From Mycetocola saprophilus (GTDB lineage Bacteria; Actinomycetota; Actinomycetes; Actinomycetales; Microbacteriaceae): a DNA stretch of 64,000 nt. Location: positions 1,240,001-1,304,000 of the forward strand of contig NZ_JOEC01000002.1 in NCBI RefSeq assembly GCF_000718085.1, given 5' to 3'. The notes beneath the pieces are model-generated. The model was given only the letters and a program-made list of their open reading frames with translations, was not told the DNA's origin and searched no databases. Positions within the stretch are counted from its first letter, which is position 1. Every line of letters starts with the position of its first letter. A program made the translations under genes and the position numbers. Shown in pieces: positions 32,654 through 41,038 of this stretch.

Positions 32654-33700
32654 ATGTCCGCCGCGCTGACCCAGCTGGGATTCTCGGTTCCGATCGTCGC
32701 CGCGCCGATGGCCGGCGGCCCGAGCACCCCGGCTTTAGTGTCCGCGGTGGCCGAGGCCGGCGGGCTGGGCTTTGTGGCCGCCGGGTATCTGAGCCCGGAT
32801 GCGCTGAGTGCCCAGCTGGAGCAACTGAGCGGACGCCGCTTCGGCATCAACATCTTTGCCCCGAATGAGGCCGACCCGGGGATCGACCCGGCCGTCTACG
32901 CGGCCTATCGGGAGCAGCTGCTGGCCGGGGGTGGGATCGACCCGGTCCTGCTGCCCGAGACGCCGCAGCAGTCCGACGATCACTACGCCGAGAAGGTGCG
33001 CCTCGCCCTGGCGAGTGAGGCGGCCTTCGTCTCGTTCACGTTTGGGTATCCGGATCCGAAGGTTATCGAGCGCCTCCAGTCCGCCGGTAAACGCGTGGTG
33101 CTGGGGGCTACCTCCCGCGAGGGCATCGATGCCGTGCTCGATACCGGAGCCGACGTGCTGAGCATTCAGGGTCCGGGAGCGGGCGGGCATCGCGCCACCG
33201 TGCTCGGAATCGACGGAGAAGACGCCGACGAACAGGACCTGCGTGAGCTGATCCGCTACGCCCGATCCCGGTCCGACCAGCCGATTTTTGCCGGCGGTGG
33301 GATCGCCGATGCCGCGGACGTGCGGGACATCCTGGCGGCCGGCGCGACCGCTGCCCAGGTGGGCACCCTGTTCCTCGGGGCGACCGAGGCTGGCACCAAG
33401 CCCGCCCATCTGGCGGCCCTGCAGGATCTGCGCCATCGCGCAACGGTCCTCACCCGCGCCTTCACCGGGCGTACCGCGCGTGCCGTGAGCAACCGGTTCA
33501 CCGAGGCGTTTTCCGATCACGCCCCCACGATGTACCCGGCCCTGCACTTTCTCACCGCGGGGGTGCGCGCCCAGGCGGCGGCGCAGGCCGACCCCGAGCA
33601 GCTGCACCTGTGGGCCGGTGCGGGCTTCGAGGGCGTGCGGGTGGCCCCGGCGGCGGAGATTGTGACCTCGCTGACGCGGGAGCTTCCGGCAGGCTCCTAG
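32654..33700 (+). CDS. Nitronate monooxygenase / 2-nitropropane dioxygenase family protein
   Basis: 348 aa TIM-barrel FMN protein. The N-terminal LGFSVPIVAAPMAGGPSTPALVSAVAEAGGLGFVAAGYLSP, VSFTFGYPDPKVIERLQSAG, IQGPGAGGHRATV (with the catalytic His region GGH) and PIFAGGGIADAADVRDILAAGATAAQVGTLFLGATEAGT (FMN phosphate loop) define the family. Members oxidise nitronates such as propionate-3-nitronate; some are enoyl reductases. It follows coaD closely and probably shares its transcript. Confidence 0.88.
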   Translation: MSAALTQLGFSVPIVAAPMAGGPSTPALVSAVAEAGGLGFVAAGYLSPDALSAQLEQLSGRRFGINIFAPNEADPGIDPAVYAAYREQLLAGGGIDPVLLPETPQQSDDHYAEKVRLALASEAAFVSFTFGYPDPKVIERLQSAGKRVVLGATSREGIDAVLDTGADVLSIQGPGAGGHRATVLGIDGEDADEQDLRELIRYARSRSDQPIFAGGGIADAADVRDILAAGATAAQVGTLFLGATEAGTKPAHLAALQDLRHRATVLTRAFTGRTARAVSNRFTEAFSDHAPTMYPALHFLTAGVRAQAAAQADPEQLHLWAGAGFEGVRVAPAAEIVTSLTRELPAGS

Positions 33701-33943
33701 AGCCCCTCGCGTTGCCCACCCGGGTTTCTGCGCGCATCGTCGGGTTGCGACACGCCGATCGGGGTGCGGGGAACCAAAATTCGCCGCTCACGAGACGGGC
33801 CCATTCCGGCGATCCGGATGGGAGGTGCCGGATCCTCCCTCCGCGACCCGGATCGAGCCGCGGAGGTCCACCGGGTGCCACATCCGGGAAGCCCGGGGCG
33901 AACCGGGATCCCATCGGGGGATTCAGCCTGTAGACTTCCTGAC

Positions 33944-34504
33944 GTGAGATACGTGAAAAAAGGACCGCTTGCGGTCAATGTTCGAGACCTTCACGGTCGT
34001 CCCGGAGAAATGCGGGAGCAGGAAATCACCCTCGCCCTACCGGAGCAGTTCGGTGAGGGTTTGATGGTGGTTCCGGCCGGGAAAGAGCTGAGTGTTCAGG
34101 TCCGACTCGAGTCCGTTCACGAGGGTATTTATGTGACGGCGCAGGTCGAAACCGAGGCCGTCGGCGAGTGCGGACGATGCCTGGATGAGTTCACTGAGCC
34201 TGTCGAAGTCGAATTTGCCGAGCTTTTCGCGTACTCTAGTGATGAAGCCTCCGAACATGAGGTTCACGATGACCACGTGGATCTTGAACCTCTGATCAGA
34301 GATGCAGTGGTTTTGTCACTGCCGTTTCAGCCGGTTTGCCGGCCAGACTGCCCCGGTCTCGACCCCGAGACTGGCGAGCGTCTGGCAGATATTCCGGACT
34401 ATGAACCCCGTAAAATCGTTGACCCTCGTTGGGCCGCGCTCGCGGAGTTTTCCCCAGACCAGGGCGCCGGCACTCCGGACGCCGGAAACACAGAAGAGAG
34501 ATAA
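33944..34504 (+). CDS. YceD/DUF177-family protein
   Basis: 186 aa from GTG 33944. It carries the COG1399 pattern: VNVRDLHGRPGEMREQEITLALPEQFG, CGRCLDEFTEPVEVEFAELF, and a PVCRPDCPGLDPETGERL Cys motif. In many bacteria this gene precedes rpmF and is linked to 23S rRNA/ribosome metabolism. TAGACT (33931-33936) ends 7 nt before the start, so the rpmF operon mRNA is probably leaderless. The upstream 240 nt (33701-33943) shows no gene. Confidence 0.88.
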   Translation: MRYVKKGPLAVNVRDLHGRPGEMREQEITLALPEQFGEGLMVVPAGKELSVQVRLESVHEGIYVTAQVETEAVGECGRCLDEFTEPVEVEFAELFAYSSDEASEHEVHDDHVDLEPLIRDAVVLSLPFQPVCRPDCPGLDPETGERLADIPDYEPRKIVDPRWAALAEFSPDQGAGTPDAGNTEER

Positions 34505-34507
34505 GTC

Positions 34508-34711
34508 ATGGCTGTTCCCAAGCGGAAGATGTCGCGCTCCAACACCAACTCCCGTCGTTCGCAGTGGAAGGCTCAGGCCCCCGCACTCGTGAAGACCGTT
34601 GAAAACGGCAAGGTTACCTACAGCCTGCCGCACCAGGCCAAGGTTGTCACCGACTCCGCCGGAACCCCGCTGTTCCTGGAGTACAAGGGCCGCAAGGTCG
34701 CCGACGTCTAA
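34508..34711 (+). CDS. rpmF: 50S ribosomal protein L32
   Basis: 67 aa. [22 protein letters not shown] is the unmistakable L32 N-terminus. There are no Cys residues, so this is a zinc-independent (C-) form. It starts 3 nt after yceD. Confidence 0.97.
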   Translation: MAVPKRKMSRSNTNSRRSQWKAQAPALVKTVENGKVTYSLPHQAKVVTDSAGTPLFLEYKGRKVADV

Positions 34712-34722
34712 GCCGGTTTTTT

Positions 34723-35433
34723 GTGACTGACTCCGTGAAGGACTCAGGCTCTCGGGTACACCGAGGATCGCTCGAAGCGATCCTCGGTGTCTCGGTTAAG
34801 CCGGAGATTCTTGATCTTGCCCTGACCCACCGCTCCTACGCCTACGAGCACGGTGGTGCCCCGCATAACGAACGCCTGGAATTCCTCGGCGATTCGGTGC
34901 TGGGCCTGTCGATGACGGCCGAGCTGTACCGCGAGTACCCCGATCACGCCGAGGGGGAGCTCGCGAAGATGCGCTCTGCCGTGGTGTCCGAGGTCGCGCT
35001 GTCCAAGGTGGCGCGTGAGCTGGGCCTCGGGCGTTTCATCAAGTTGGGTCGCGGCGAGGAGCGCACCGGAGGACGAGACAAGTCCTCGATCCTCGCCGAC
35101 ACCATGGAGGCGATTTTTGGTGCCGTCTACCTGGATCAGGGCATCGAGGTGGCCGAGGCGCTCGTTCTGCGCCTGATTCGCCCGCTGCTGGCCGATCCCG
35201 AGCGGATGAGCGCCGCGCACGACCCGAAGACCGCGCTGCAGGAGATTGCCGCCGCGCGTCAGCAGGAACCGCCGCGCTATGAGATGACCTCGACCGGTCC
35301 CGACCACAACCGCGTCTTCACCGCGACCGTGATCGTGGGCACCCTGGTCAGCGCAACCGGATCGGGCACCAGCAAGAAGCAGGCCGAGATGGCCGCCGCG
35401 CTGGAGGCCTGGACCAACCTGAACAAGGCGTAG
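34723..35433 (+). CDS. rnc: Ribonuclease III
   Basis: 236 aa. Processes rRNA and other double-stranded RNA. Seen: the signature HNERLEFLGDSVLGL with catalytic acids, RDKSSILADTMEAIFGAVYLDQG (second acidic site), and a C-terminal double-stranded-RNA-binding domain (DPKTALQEIAAARQQEPPRYEMTSTGPDHNRVFTATVIVG..GSGTSKKQAEMAAALEAW). Starts with TTG 34723. Ends one nucleotide before the mutM start. Confidence 0.95.
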   Translation: MTDSVKDSGSRVHRGSLEAILGVSVKPEILDLALTHRSYAYEHGGAPHNERLEFLGDSVLGLSMTAELYREYPDHAEGELAKMRSAVVSEVALSKVARELGLGRFIKLGRGEERTGGRDKSSILADTMEAIFGAVYLDQGIEVAEALVLRLIRPLLADPERMSAAHDPKTALQEIAAARQQEPPRYEMTSTGPDHNRVFTATVIVGTLVSATGSGTSKKQAEMAAALEAWTNLNKA

Positions 35434-35434
35434 C

Positions 35435-36481
35435 GTGCCCGAGCTGCCCGAGGTTGAGGTGGTGCGCGCGGGCCTGGAGCCCGCGGTGACCGGTGCGGTC
35501 ATCTCCGGGGTGGAGGTGCTGGATCGGCGTGCGCTGAAGCGACACGATCCGATCCGCGGCGACTTTGCCACCCTGCTCACCGGTGCGCGGCTTCGCGGGG
35601 CCGTGCGGCGCGGGAAGTACCTGTGGTTCCCGCTGGCGGGATCCTCGAGGGAAGCGGACGTGCCGGCTGATTCATCCACCGGCAGCGATGTCCTGTCCGG
35701 CGGGGATGTTCTGTCAGGTAGGGATGTGCTGTCCGGTAGGGATGTGCTGTCCGGCAGGGACGTTCTGGCAGGCGGAGACGGGCTCGCCGGCGGGGACGTG
35801 CTCGCCGCCCACCTCGGGATGAGCGGGCAGATGCTGCTGCGCGAGCCCGGACGCGACGATAAGCTCACCCGGATTCGACTGACCCTGGACCATCCCGAAC
35901 ACGGCGAGCTGTGGCTCAACTTCGTGGATCAGCGCCTGTTCGGCGGCATGATGATCGACTCACTGGTGCCCACCCCGGACGCCCGGCCCGCGGGCTTCGG
36001 GGGAGCGCTTGAACCCGGTGCGTGGATTCCGCGCACCGCGGCCCACATTGCGCGCGATCCGCTGGACCCGCACTTCGACGACCGCGCCTTTTTCGCCGGC
36101 CTGGCTCGACGCCGCACGGGTATCAAGCGTGCGCTGCTGGATCAGACGCTGATCAGCGGCATCGGCAACATCTACGCCGACGAGGCGCTGTGGGCCGCCC
36201 GCCTGCACTATGACCGCCAGGCCGCCGGTATCCCGCTCACGCGCCGCCGCGACCTCCTGGAGCAGGTACGCGGTGTGCTGCGCCGCGCCCTTGCCGAGGG
36301 CGGTACGAGTTTTGACGCGCAGTACGTGAACGTCAACGGTAACTCGGGCTACTTCGCCCACTCGCTGAACGCCTACGGCCAGCAGGGTAAGGCGTGTCCG
36401 CGTTGTGGCGGCGAGATTGTGCGGGAGAGCTTCATGAACCGCGGTTCGCACTTCTGCCCGCGGTGTCAACGAAAACGCTGA
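35435..36481 (+). CDS. mutM: Formamidopyrimidine-DNA glycosylase with repeat insertion
   Basis: 348 aa, longer than the usual 270-300. It removes 8-oxoguanine from DNA. PELPEVEVVRAGLEP supplies the catalytic Pro/Glu, RRGKYLWFPL the conserved Lys, GIGNIYADEALWAARLHY the H2TH region, and CPRCGGEIVRESFMNRGSHFCPRCQRKR the zinc finger. Between FPLAGSSREA and AAHLGMSGQML an in-frame array of six-residue repeats is inserted (DVLSGG/DVLSGR type, residues about 85-126), at a loop where homologues have a short linker. GTG start one nucleotide after rnc. Confidence 0.94.
   Translation: MPELPEVEVVRAGLEPAVTGAVISGVEVLDRRALKRHDPIRGDFATLLTGARLRGAVRRGKYLWFPLAGSSREADVPADSSTGSDVLSGGDVLSGRDVLSGRDVLSGRDVLAGGDGLAGGDVLAAHLGMSGQMLLREPGRDDKLTRIRLTLDHPEHGELWLNFVDQRLFGGMMIDSLVPTPDARPAGFGGALEPGAWIPRTAAHIARDPLDPHFDDRAFFAGLARRRTGIKRALLDQTLISGIGNIYADEALWAARLHYDRQAAGIPLTRRRDLLEQVRGVLRRALAEGGTSFDAQYVNVNGNSGYFAHSLNAYGQQGKACPRCGGEIVRESFMNRGSHFCPRCQRKR
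35687..35811 (+). repeat. 18-bp in-frame tandem repeat within mutM
   Basis: Nearly seven 18-bp units beginning GATGT/GACGT start at 35687, 35705, 35723, 35741, 35759, 35777 and 35795 and encode DVLSGG, DVLSGR (three times), DVLAGG, DGLAGG and DVLA. The divergence grows toward the 3' end. The multiple-of-three period keeps the gene open. Confidence 0.95.
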
Positions 36482-36655
36482 CCTGAGCTCCTGACGGGCG
36501 AGAGGTCTCTCGCGCCTGTGAGTGCTCGGCGTGTGAGTGCTCGTGATGTTGTTGCGATGAGCGCTTCTGCTTCCGCCGTGGGCCTCAGTTGCCCGCTGTC
36601 TCGGGTTCCGCACGTGTGCCGGGGCCATACCGAGACTGAGTGATAGTCTCGGCTC

Positions 36656-37048
36656 ATGAGTACACGAGACGGTGCAGGCCGAACAATCGACGACACCGAG
36701 ACGGAACTCCTCGATGCGATGCGGACGAGCGACCTTGTGGCGCTCGACCGGCTCATCTCCGACCAGTTGACGTTCATTGGCCCAGACGGTGCCGTCCTGA
36801 CCAAGCAGGCCGACCTTGAGGCACACCGCACCGGCGCCACCTCGTTCGAGAAGATTGACGTGCTCATCCGTGAATCAACGGAGGGTGACGACGGAGGGCG
36901 CACAAAAACCGTCGCCAATGCGGTGCTTCGCGTTGAGGAGGGAACGGTGAGCGTGCGACTCACCTGGCATCGAGAGTGGCGAGTGCTCGATGACCGCTGG
37001 CAGGTCGTCTCCGGAGCGGTCGAGGCGCTGGCGGACCACTCCGCTTGA
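36656..37048 (+). CDS. SnoaL-like/DUF4440 NTF2-fold protein
   Basis: 130 aa. TETELLDAMRTSDLVALDRLISDQLTFIGPDGAVLTKQADLEAHRTGATSFEKIDV and the strand pattern ending RVLDDRWQVVSGAVEAL are typical of the DUF4440/SnoaL NTF2-like fold. No specific activity can be given. TAGTCT (36644-36649) ends 6 nt before ATG (leaderless). It is placed between intact mutM and a decayed second copy of the mutM 3' end, so it was probably inserted or acquired here. Confidence 0.8.
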   Translation: MSTRDGAGRTIDDTETELLDAMRTSDLVALDRLISDQLTFIGPDGAVLTKQADLEAHRTGATSFEKIDVLIRESTEGDDGGRTKTVANAVLRVEEGTVSVRLTWHREWRVLDDRWQVVSGAVEALADHSA

Positions 37049-37066
37049 GGGAGCGAACTGCTGTCG

Positions 37067-37176
37067 CCGGTGCGCGGGGTGCTGCGCGTCGCCTTCGCTT
37101 CGGTATTGAGATTGTGTGGGAGAGCATCACGACCAGGGGGTCGCACTTCTACCCGAGGTGTCAGCAGAAACGCTGA
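37067..37176 (+). pseudogene. Decayed duplicate of the mutM 3' end
   Basis: GTGCGCGGGGTGCTGCGCGTC (37070-37090) matches mutM's VRGVLRRAL codons near 36267, and 37108-37176 matches the zinc-finger end of mutM (36412-36481): its codons read EIVWES..TRGSHFYPRCQQKR and then TGA. About 120 nt between the two matching parts are missing and several Cys codons are changed. It is a non-functional fragment. Confidence 0.85.
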
Positions 37177-37230
37177 TTCTACGTTCGTCGCGGGGTGACC
37201 CGCAACGATGCCGACCCCTATACTGTGCTC

Positions 37231-37632
37231 ATGATCGCTGAGTCGCTGTTTGAGATTGTCGTTAAGGTAATTGAAGTCATCGGCGTCTGCGTGGTGGTCG
37301 TTGGGTTCGTGATTGCCGCCGTGCTGGCCACGCGAGCGCTGCGCCGCGGCGCCGGGGGTACGGCCGCATTCCAGACGCTGCGCACCACCATTGGGGGATC
37401 GATCCTGCTGGGCCTTGAGGTATTTGTGGCGGCGGACATCATTCACACACTGTCGGCACCCTCGCTCGAGGATGCCGCCGTGCTGGGCCTCATCGTGATC
37501 ATTCGAACCATCCTGAGCATGTCGATCCAAATCGAGATCGAGGGAACCCTGCCCTGGCGGCGCGCCCTGCTGACCAGCGGCGGCGAGGTCGTGGCGAAGG
37601 AGATTACACGCGAGGCATCGGCGGCGAAGTAG
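37231..37632 (+). CDS. DUF1622-family membrane protein
   Basis: 133 aa from ATG 37231. Three hydrophobic segments: VVKVIEVIGVCVVVVGFVIAAVLATRAL, TTIGGSILLGLEVFVAADIIHTL and AVLGLIVIIRTILSMSIQIEIEGTLPWRR. The LGLEVFVAADII..L and RTILSxSIxxEIEGxLPW motifs define DUF1622. Function unknown. TATACT (37219-37224) is 6 nt upstream, so a leaderless transcript is expected, and a GTG 36 nt earlier is not needed. Confidence 0.85.
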   Translation: MIAESLFEIVVKVIEVIGVCVVVVGFVIAAVLATRALRRGAGGTAAFQTLRTTIGGSILLGLEVFVAADIIHTLSAPSLEDAAVLGLIVIIRTILSMSIQIEIEGTLPWRRALLTSGGEVVAKEITREASAAK

Positions 37633-37695
37633 CGAGCTCGGTACCTCGGTTCTTACGCCGACGGTATCGCTGTGGCATCGCCTCCAAGATGATGC

Positions 37696-38013
37696 TCAGC
37701 CCCACGGCGCGCAGTCGCCGTTACGGATGCGGGCGATGAAGACCTCCACCCATCCGTGGTCGATGTCGCTGAGAAGTTCCCAGACCGGCCAGAGCGGTGC
37801 GGCCTCGATGAGGTGCAGGATATCCCAGTTCAGACCGTGAGCGGTATCACCCTCGGCGGGCAACAGCTCCAGGAGGGCGTCGATATCCTCGCGGCTGAGA
37901 GGCTGTTCGATCTGAGCCACGAGTGCCCGCGCCTCGTTCAGTTGCAGCTGTTCAAGGGAATCATCCAGCCGAGGAGCCAGGGCATGAAGACGGTCAATGG
38001 GGTCCTGGGACAT
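37696..38013 (-). CDS. Hypothetical helical protein (105 aa)
   Basis: MSQDPIDRLHALAPRLDDSLEQLQLNEARALVAQIEQPLSREDIDALLELLPAEGDTAHGLNW is helical, acidic and Leu-rich; the C-terminus has APLWPVWELLSDIDHGWVEVFIARIRNG. I recognise no family; small actinobacterial proteins of this shape occur near accessory genes. TACCAT (38020-38025) sits 6 nt before ATG 38013 (leaderless). Convergent with the DUF1622 gene. Confidence 0.6.
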   Translation of the reverse strand: MSQDPIDRLHALAPRLDDSLEQLQLNEARALVAQIEQPLSREDIDALLELLPAEGDTAHGLNWDILHLIEAAPLWPVWELLSDIDHGWVEVFIARIRNGDCAPWG

Positions 38014-38136
38014 ACATCGATGGTACGCCGACACCACCGCACCGGACGAGAATCTTTGGGCCCAGTTTTACGCTCAGGTGGTGAATGGACCGGGGAGTTT
38101 CCCGATGTGCGTTCGTAGCGCACCGTTCACTCATCC

Positions 38137-38457
38137 TCATCTGCTTATCGAAAAGCGATGGCTGCATGCGTGGCATCCGCTCGCCCTGCGCGCAGCGCCG
38201 CCGTCGCTGCCTCGGCCCCCAGATCGCCCACGAGGACCCCGGGCATAGATATTGACAACGGTCTCGCCGTCGCTCCCGCGCGTGCCTCGGTCATGACCGT
38301 CCACGCGCTCAATTGGCGTGGAATCGGAGTGTAGACCCGTTTTGTGGATGCGTCCAGCTCGACGAAGGGTACCCTCTCGGACCGCCCACTCACCGGTGGC
38401 CGTACTCGGCCAGACCTGGGCGACGCGATGAGGGGTCTCTGTGCAGACGAGATGCAT
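38137..38457 (-). CDS. Hypothetical small protein, possibly frameshifted
   Basis: ATG 38457 follows a strong ribosome binding site (GAAGGGAGGG). The start reads MHLVCTETPHRVAQVWPSTATGEWAVREG. After that the frame becomes Arg/Gly-rich, while the adjacent frame (ending at 38145) reads VPFVELDASTKRVYTPIPRQLSAWTVMTEAR, which looks more protein-like. A single frameshift around 38365-38375 would join them, so this may be a pseudogene or contain a sequencing error. No family recognised. Confidence 0.4.
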   Translation of the reverse strand: MHLVCTETPHRVAQVWPSTATGEWAVREGTLRRAGRIHKTGLHSDSTPIERVDGHDRGTRGSDGETVVNIYARGPRGRSGGRGSDGGAARRASGCHACSHRFSISR

Positions 38458-38762
38458 GACATCCCTCCCTTCCACGCGCCGGAGGCTGGCGGAATTCCAC
38501 GGGGACCGGCATCAGGATAGCCGAAACGAGTCAGAGTTCTCCCTGTCGCGATCGAACTGGCACGTACACACGGGTTCACGGAAGTGCACCGTGAAGTCTG
38601 AGGGGTCTCTCCTCGGAATCGTGGCCTGTCGCCGGTGAAACCCTATGCTGTCCCTATCGCATCACCGGTAGTCTCGCTCTTGATCGAGAAATCAGTTGGC
38701 GTGCTACATGACAGCGAGCGGTTCTCGTGACGCGCTGAGACACCGTAATCCTGAAGGGACGC

Positions 38763-39377
38763 ATGATGACACTGCACCTGCCCGAAATTGACCGAGCCTC
38801 TGCCGCCGATCTGCTCGCCGAGAAGCCCGGCACCGTGCTCTGCGCCGCAGACGTCGCCAAAAAGGCGCACCGGCGCTGGGACCTCGGCCAGTGTGAGAAC
38901 GCAGCGGTGCTGTTTTGTGTGGCCGCCGAACGCGCCGCGGAGTCCCCGGAGGATCCCAACCAGTACCCCAACTACGCGGTGCGCGCGGGAATCACCCTGA
39001 GCCTTGCGGGGTATCCGGCTGTCGCCGAGCGCACCCTCACCGAGGCCGCGGCGTTCGATTGGGCGGGTGCCGGCCTGGAAAAAGACACAAACATGATCGA
39101 GTGGGCCTATACCCGCCTGCTTGTGGCTGCCGCGGCCACGCACCCCGCTCGATTCGGGGCGCTGTTTCACGAAGCGGTCGCGCGCTGCGCCGAGGTCGGC
39201 ATCGCCTACCCGCGCATCCACCCGCAGCAGGATGAGTTACTTCCCCTTGCCCAGGAACTTGGAGAGTGGGATGCCCTGGAGCGCATCATCGAACGAACGC
39301 TGGCTCGCCGCCCGCTGCCGCGCGCGGTCAAGGCAAAGGTCGCAGAGGCGCAGGAAGTGCTCGCCGCGACTCGGTGA
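38763..39377 (+). CDS. Hypothetical TPR-like helical protein
   Basis: 204 aa (ATG 38763 or 38766, after GAAGGGACGC). Mostly helical: DVAKKAHRRWDLGQCENAAVLFCVAAERAAESPEDPNQYPNYAVRAGITLSLAGYPAVAERTLTEAAAFDW resembles TPR or ARM-type repeats that bind partner proteins. No signal peptide. I cannot assign a function. The 185 nt before it (38580-38762) contain no gene I can support. Confidence 0.65.
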   Translation: MMTLHLPEIDRASAADLLAEKPGTVLCAADVAKKAHRRWDLGQCENAAVLFCVAAERAAESPEDPNQYPNYAVRAGITLSLAGYPAVAERTLTEAAAFDWAGAGLEKDTNMIEWAYTRLLVAAAATHPARFGALFHEAVARCAEVGIAYPRIHPQQDELLPLAQELGEWDALERIIERTLARRPLPRAVKAKVAEAQEVLAATR

Positions 39378-39704
39378 CGGCGAGTGTCCTCGCAGCTTAT
39401 ACGCGGAAAGAGCCCCGATTGCTCTCAGCGGGAGGGTCTACCCTGACATGCCTCCGAGGACGGCCGTGGGCGGCGAAAGAGTCGGCGTGAATGCATATTT
39501 GGGGCGTCGTGATTGCGACGGTCCGAGGCGCACGGAATCCTCGAGGGAGCCCCGATTTGGGGGTTCGTTTGATCTTCATTCGGGTAGGCGTGGTGCCATT
39601 CGGACCGGAGTGATGGTCATAACCTACAGATCGCAGGGACGTATCCTGCCGCCGTTCCGAGCCCTCCCATGGGTGGTCCGGTGTTACCCAGAGACGAGGA
39701 ACAG
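39378..39704. other. Gene-free stretch in the accessory island
   Basis: About 330 nt with no supported gene. The segment GAGCCCCGATT occurs twice (near 39410 and 39548). Frames across it are short and without ribosome binding sites. It carries whatever promoter serves the endonuclease gene; no clear -10/-35 pair was seen. Confidence 0.4.
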
Positions 39705-40850
39705 ATGGATTCAAATCAGCCTGTTGCGGGAACCGAGAACCGAAATCTCAGCGGCGCAACCCGGGAGAATTTTGAATATTTGGTCGCGACGCTCGCACGG
39801 CGGACCGCAGGAAAGAAATACGAGAGTTTCGTTATCAACTATCTGTGGTCGAAGCTCGCTCATGTTGCCCTCAGACCGGTGACCCAACAGTATGTAAACC
39901 GTCGGTCATCCTACCAGGGCGCGGGCGTACTTGACTTTTATGGAGAATCATCCCGAGCGGAGTCGGTGAATCACGCGCTGATCGATCTCTACTTCCCGCA
40001 GCTTCATCTTGGAGTTGAGTGCGACGAGGCGCAGCACCACACTGCCGTTGTTTTGGACGCTTCCCGCACCGCGGATATTCAACGTGCAATCCCCGACTAC
40101 CTGGAGATCCGGATCCGCGTAGAGAAGGATGAGAAGGGTGAGGCGGTGGCCCCTTCAGAGGTTATGCAACAGCTTGACGATGCGGTGATCACGATCAGAC
40201 AGCGCTGGGATGAGGTAGCAAACGGAGGCTTCCGCTGGGCACGTCAGGGGTTTTTGGCGTGGGAAAGTGAAACACCCGACTGGGCGCTTGCTAAGCGTGC
40301 GGGAGCCCTGCATTCCGCCGACGGCTATGTTTTTCGACACAACGGAGAAATCCGAGAACTGTTTAGCCCGGATAGTGACGTGCGTAGAAAACGCAACTCC
40401 TACGTTGCGAGTTTTGACCCGTCGATTCCTGGCTTCCTGGTGTGGTGCGCCACCCTCGCAAACCAGTCATCCTCCGGCACGTACCGCTCAACAAATACGT
40501 CGGGAATTCTGAACGTGATTGTCGCCGAGGGAAACGATGTTTTTATCGGTGAGGCAGCCCCGACCGCAGCCTCGCGTGAGGCAAGAAAACAAGCCGAGGA
40601 AGCCGGGGTGAAGCCGTTGCCGGAATGGACGTATCCTCAGTCGATGGGGGACTACCCAGAATTCGAGCCGGTATCGCGGTGGACCGGTGTAAAACGCCTC
40701 ACCTTTGTCCGTACCAAGGACTCCGTCGGACGCAGTGGTTATCAGTTCCTCGGCGTTTTTGGCCCGTTCATGGAGTTCCGTGAAATCAACGGTATCCTCT
40801 TTAAACTATGCAAGCTTGAACACGACCAGTTTGAGCTTCCACGAAGGTAG
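39705..40850 (+). CDS. AbaSI/PvuRts1I-like modification-dependent endonuclease
   Basis: 381 aa from ATG 39705 (GAGGAACAG ribosome binding site). The N-terminal half matches the Vsr-like nuclease domain of AbaSI-type enzymes: KYESFVINYLWSKL, VTQQYVNR, HALIDLYFPQLHLGVECDEAQHH, then TADIQRAI. The last 100 residues (PVSRWTGVKRLTFVRTKDSVGRSGYQFLGVFGPFMEF) look like the SRA-like modified-base reader. This family cuts DNA containing 5-hydroxymethyl- or glucosyl-hydroxymethylcytosine, as made by T-even-like phages (Type IV restriction). No methyltransferase is adjacent, as expected. GC and codon use are lower than in neighbours, indicating transfer. The family call is recalled; specificity is inferred. 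Confidence 0.78.
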   Translation: MDSNQPVAGTENRNLSGATRENFEYLVATLARRTAGKKYESFVINYLWSKLAHVALRPVTQQYVNRRSSYQGAGVLDFYGESSRAESVNHALIDLYFPQLHLGVECDEAQHHTAVVLDASRTADIQRAIPDYLEIRIRVEKDEKGEAVAPSEVMQQLDDAVITIRQRWDEVANGGFRWARQGFLAWESETPDWALAKRAGALHSADGYVFRHNGEIRELFSPDSDVRRKRNSYVASFDPSIPGFLVWCATLANQSSSGTYRSTNTSGILNVIVAEGNDVFIGEAAPTAASREARKQAEEAGVKPLPEWTYPQSMGDYPEFEPVSRWTGVKRLTFVRTKDSVGRSGYQFLGVFGPFMEFREINGILFKLCKLEHDQFELPRR

Positions 40851-41038
40851 AATCACGGGATCCGCATTCCAGGGCGTCCAAGAACCATGATCTCCGGGAG
40901 CAGCCATTTCCCTCGACGTTTACCGCGAGCGGGGGAGCGGATCTTCTGCACACAATCCCGCGCGGCCAGACCGCCTCGTGGTTCCCTGAAGCGCGTGGGG
41001 ATGCACGGTTCGGGGACGGGCTGTGCTTAACTCGACTC

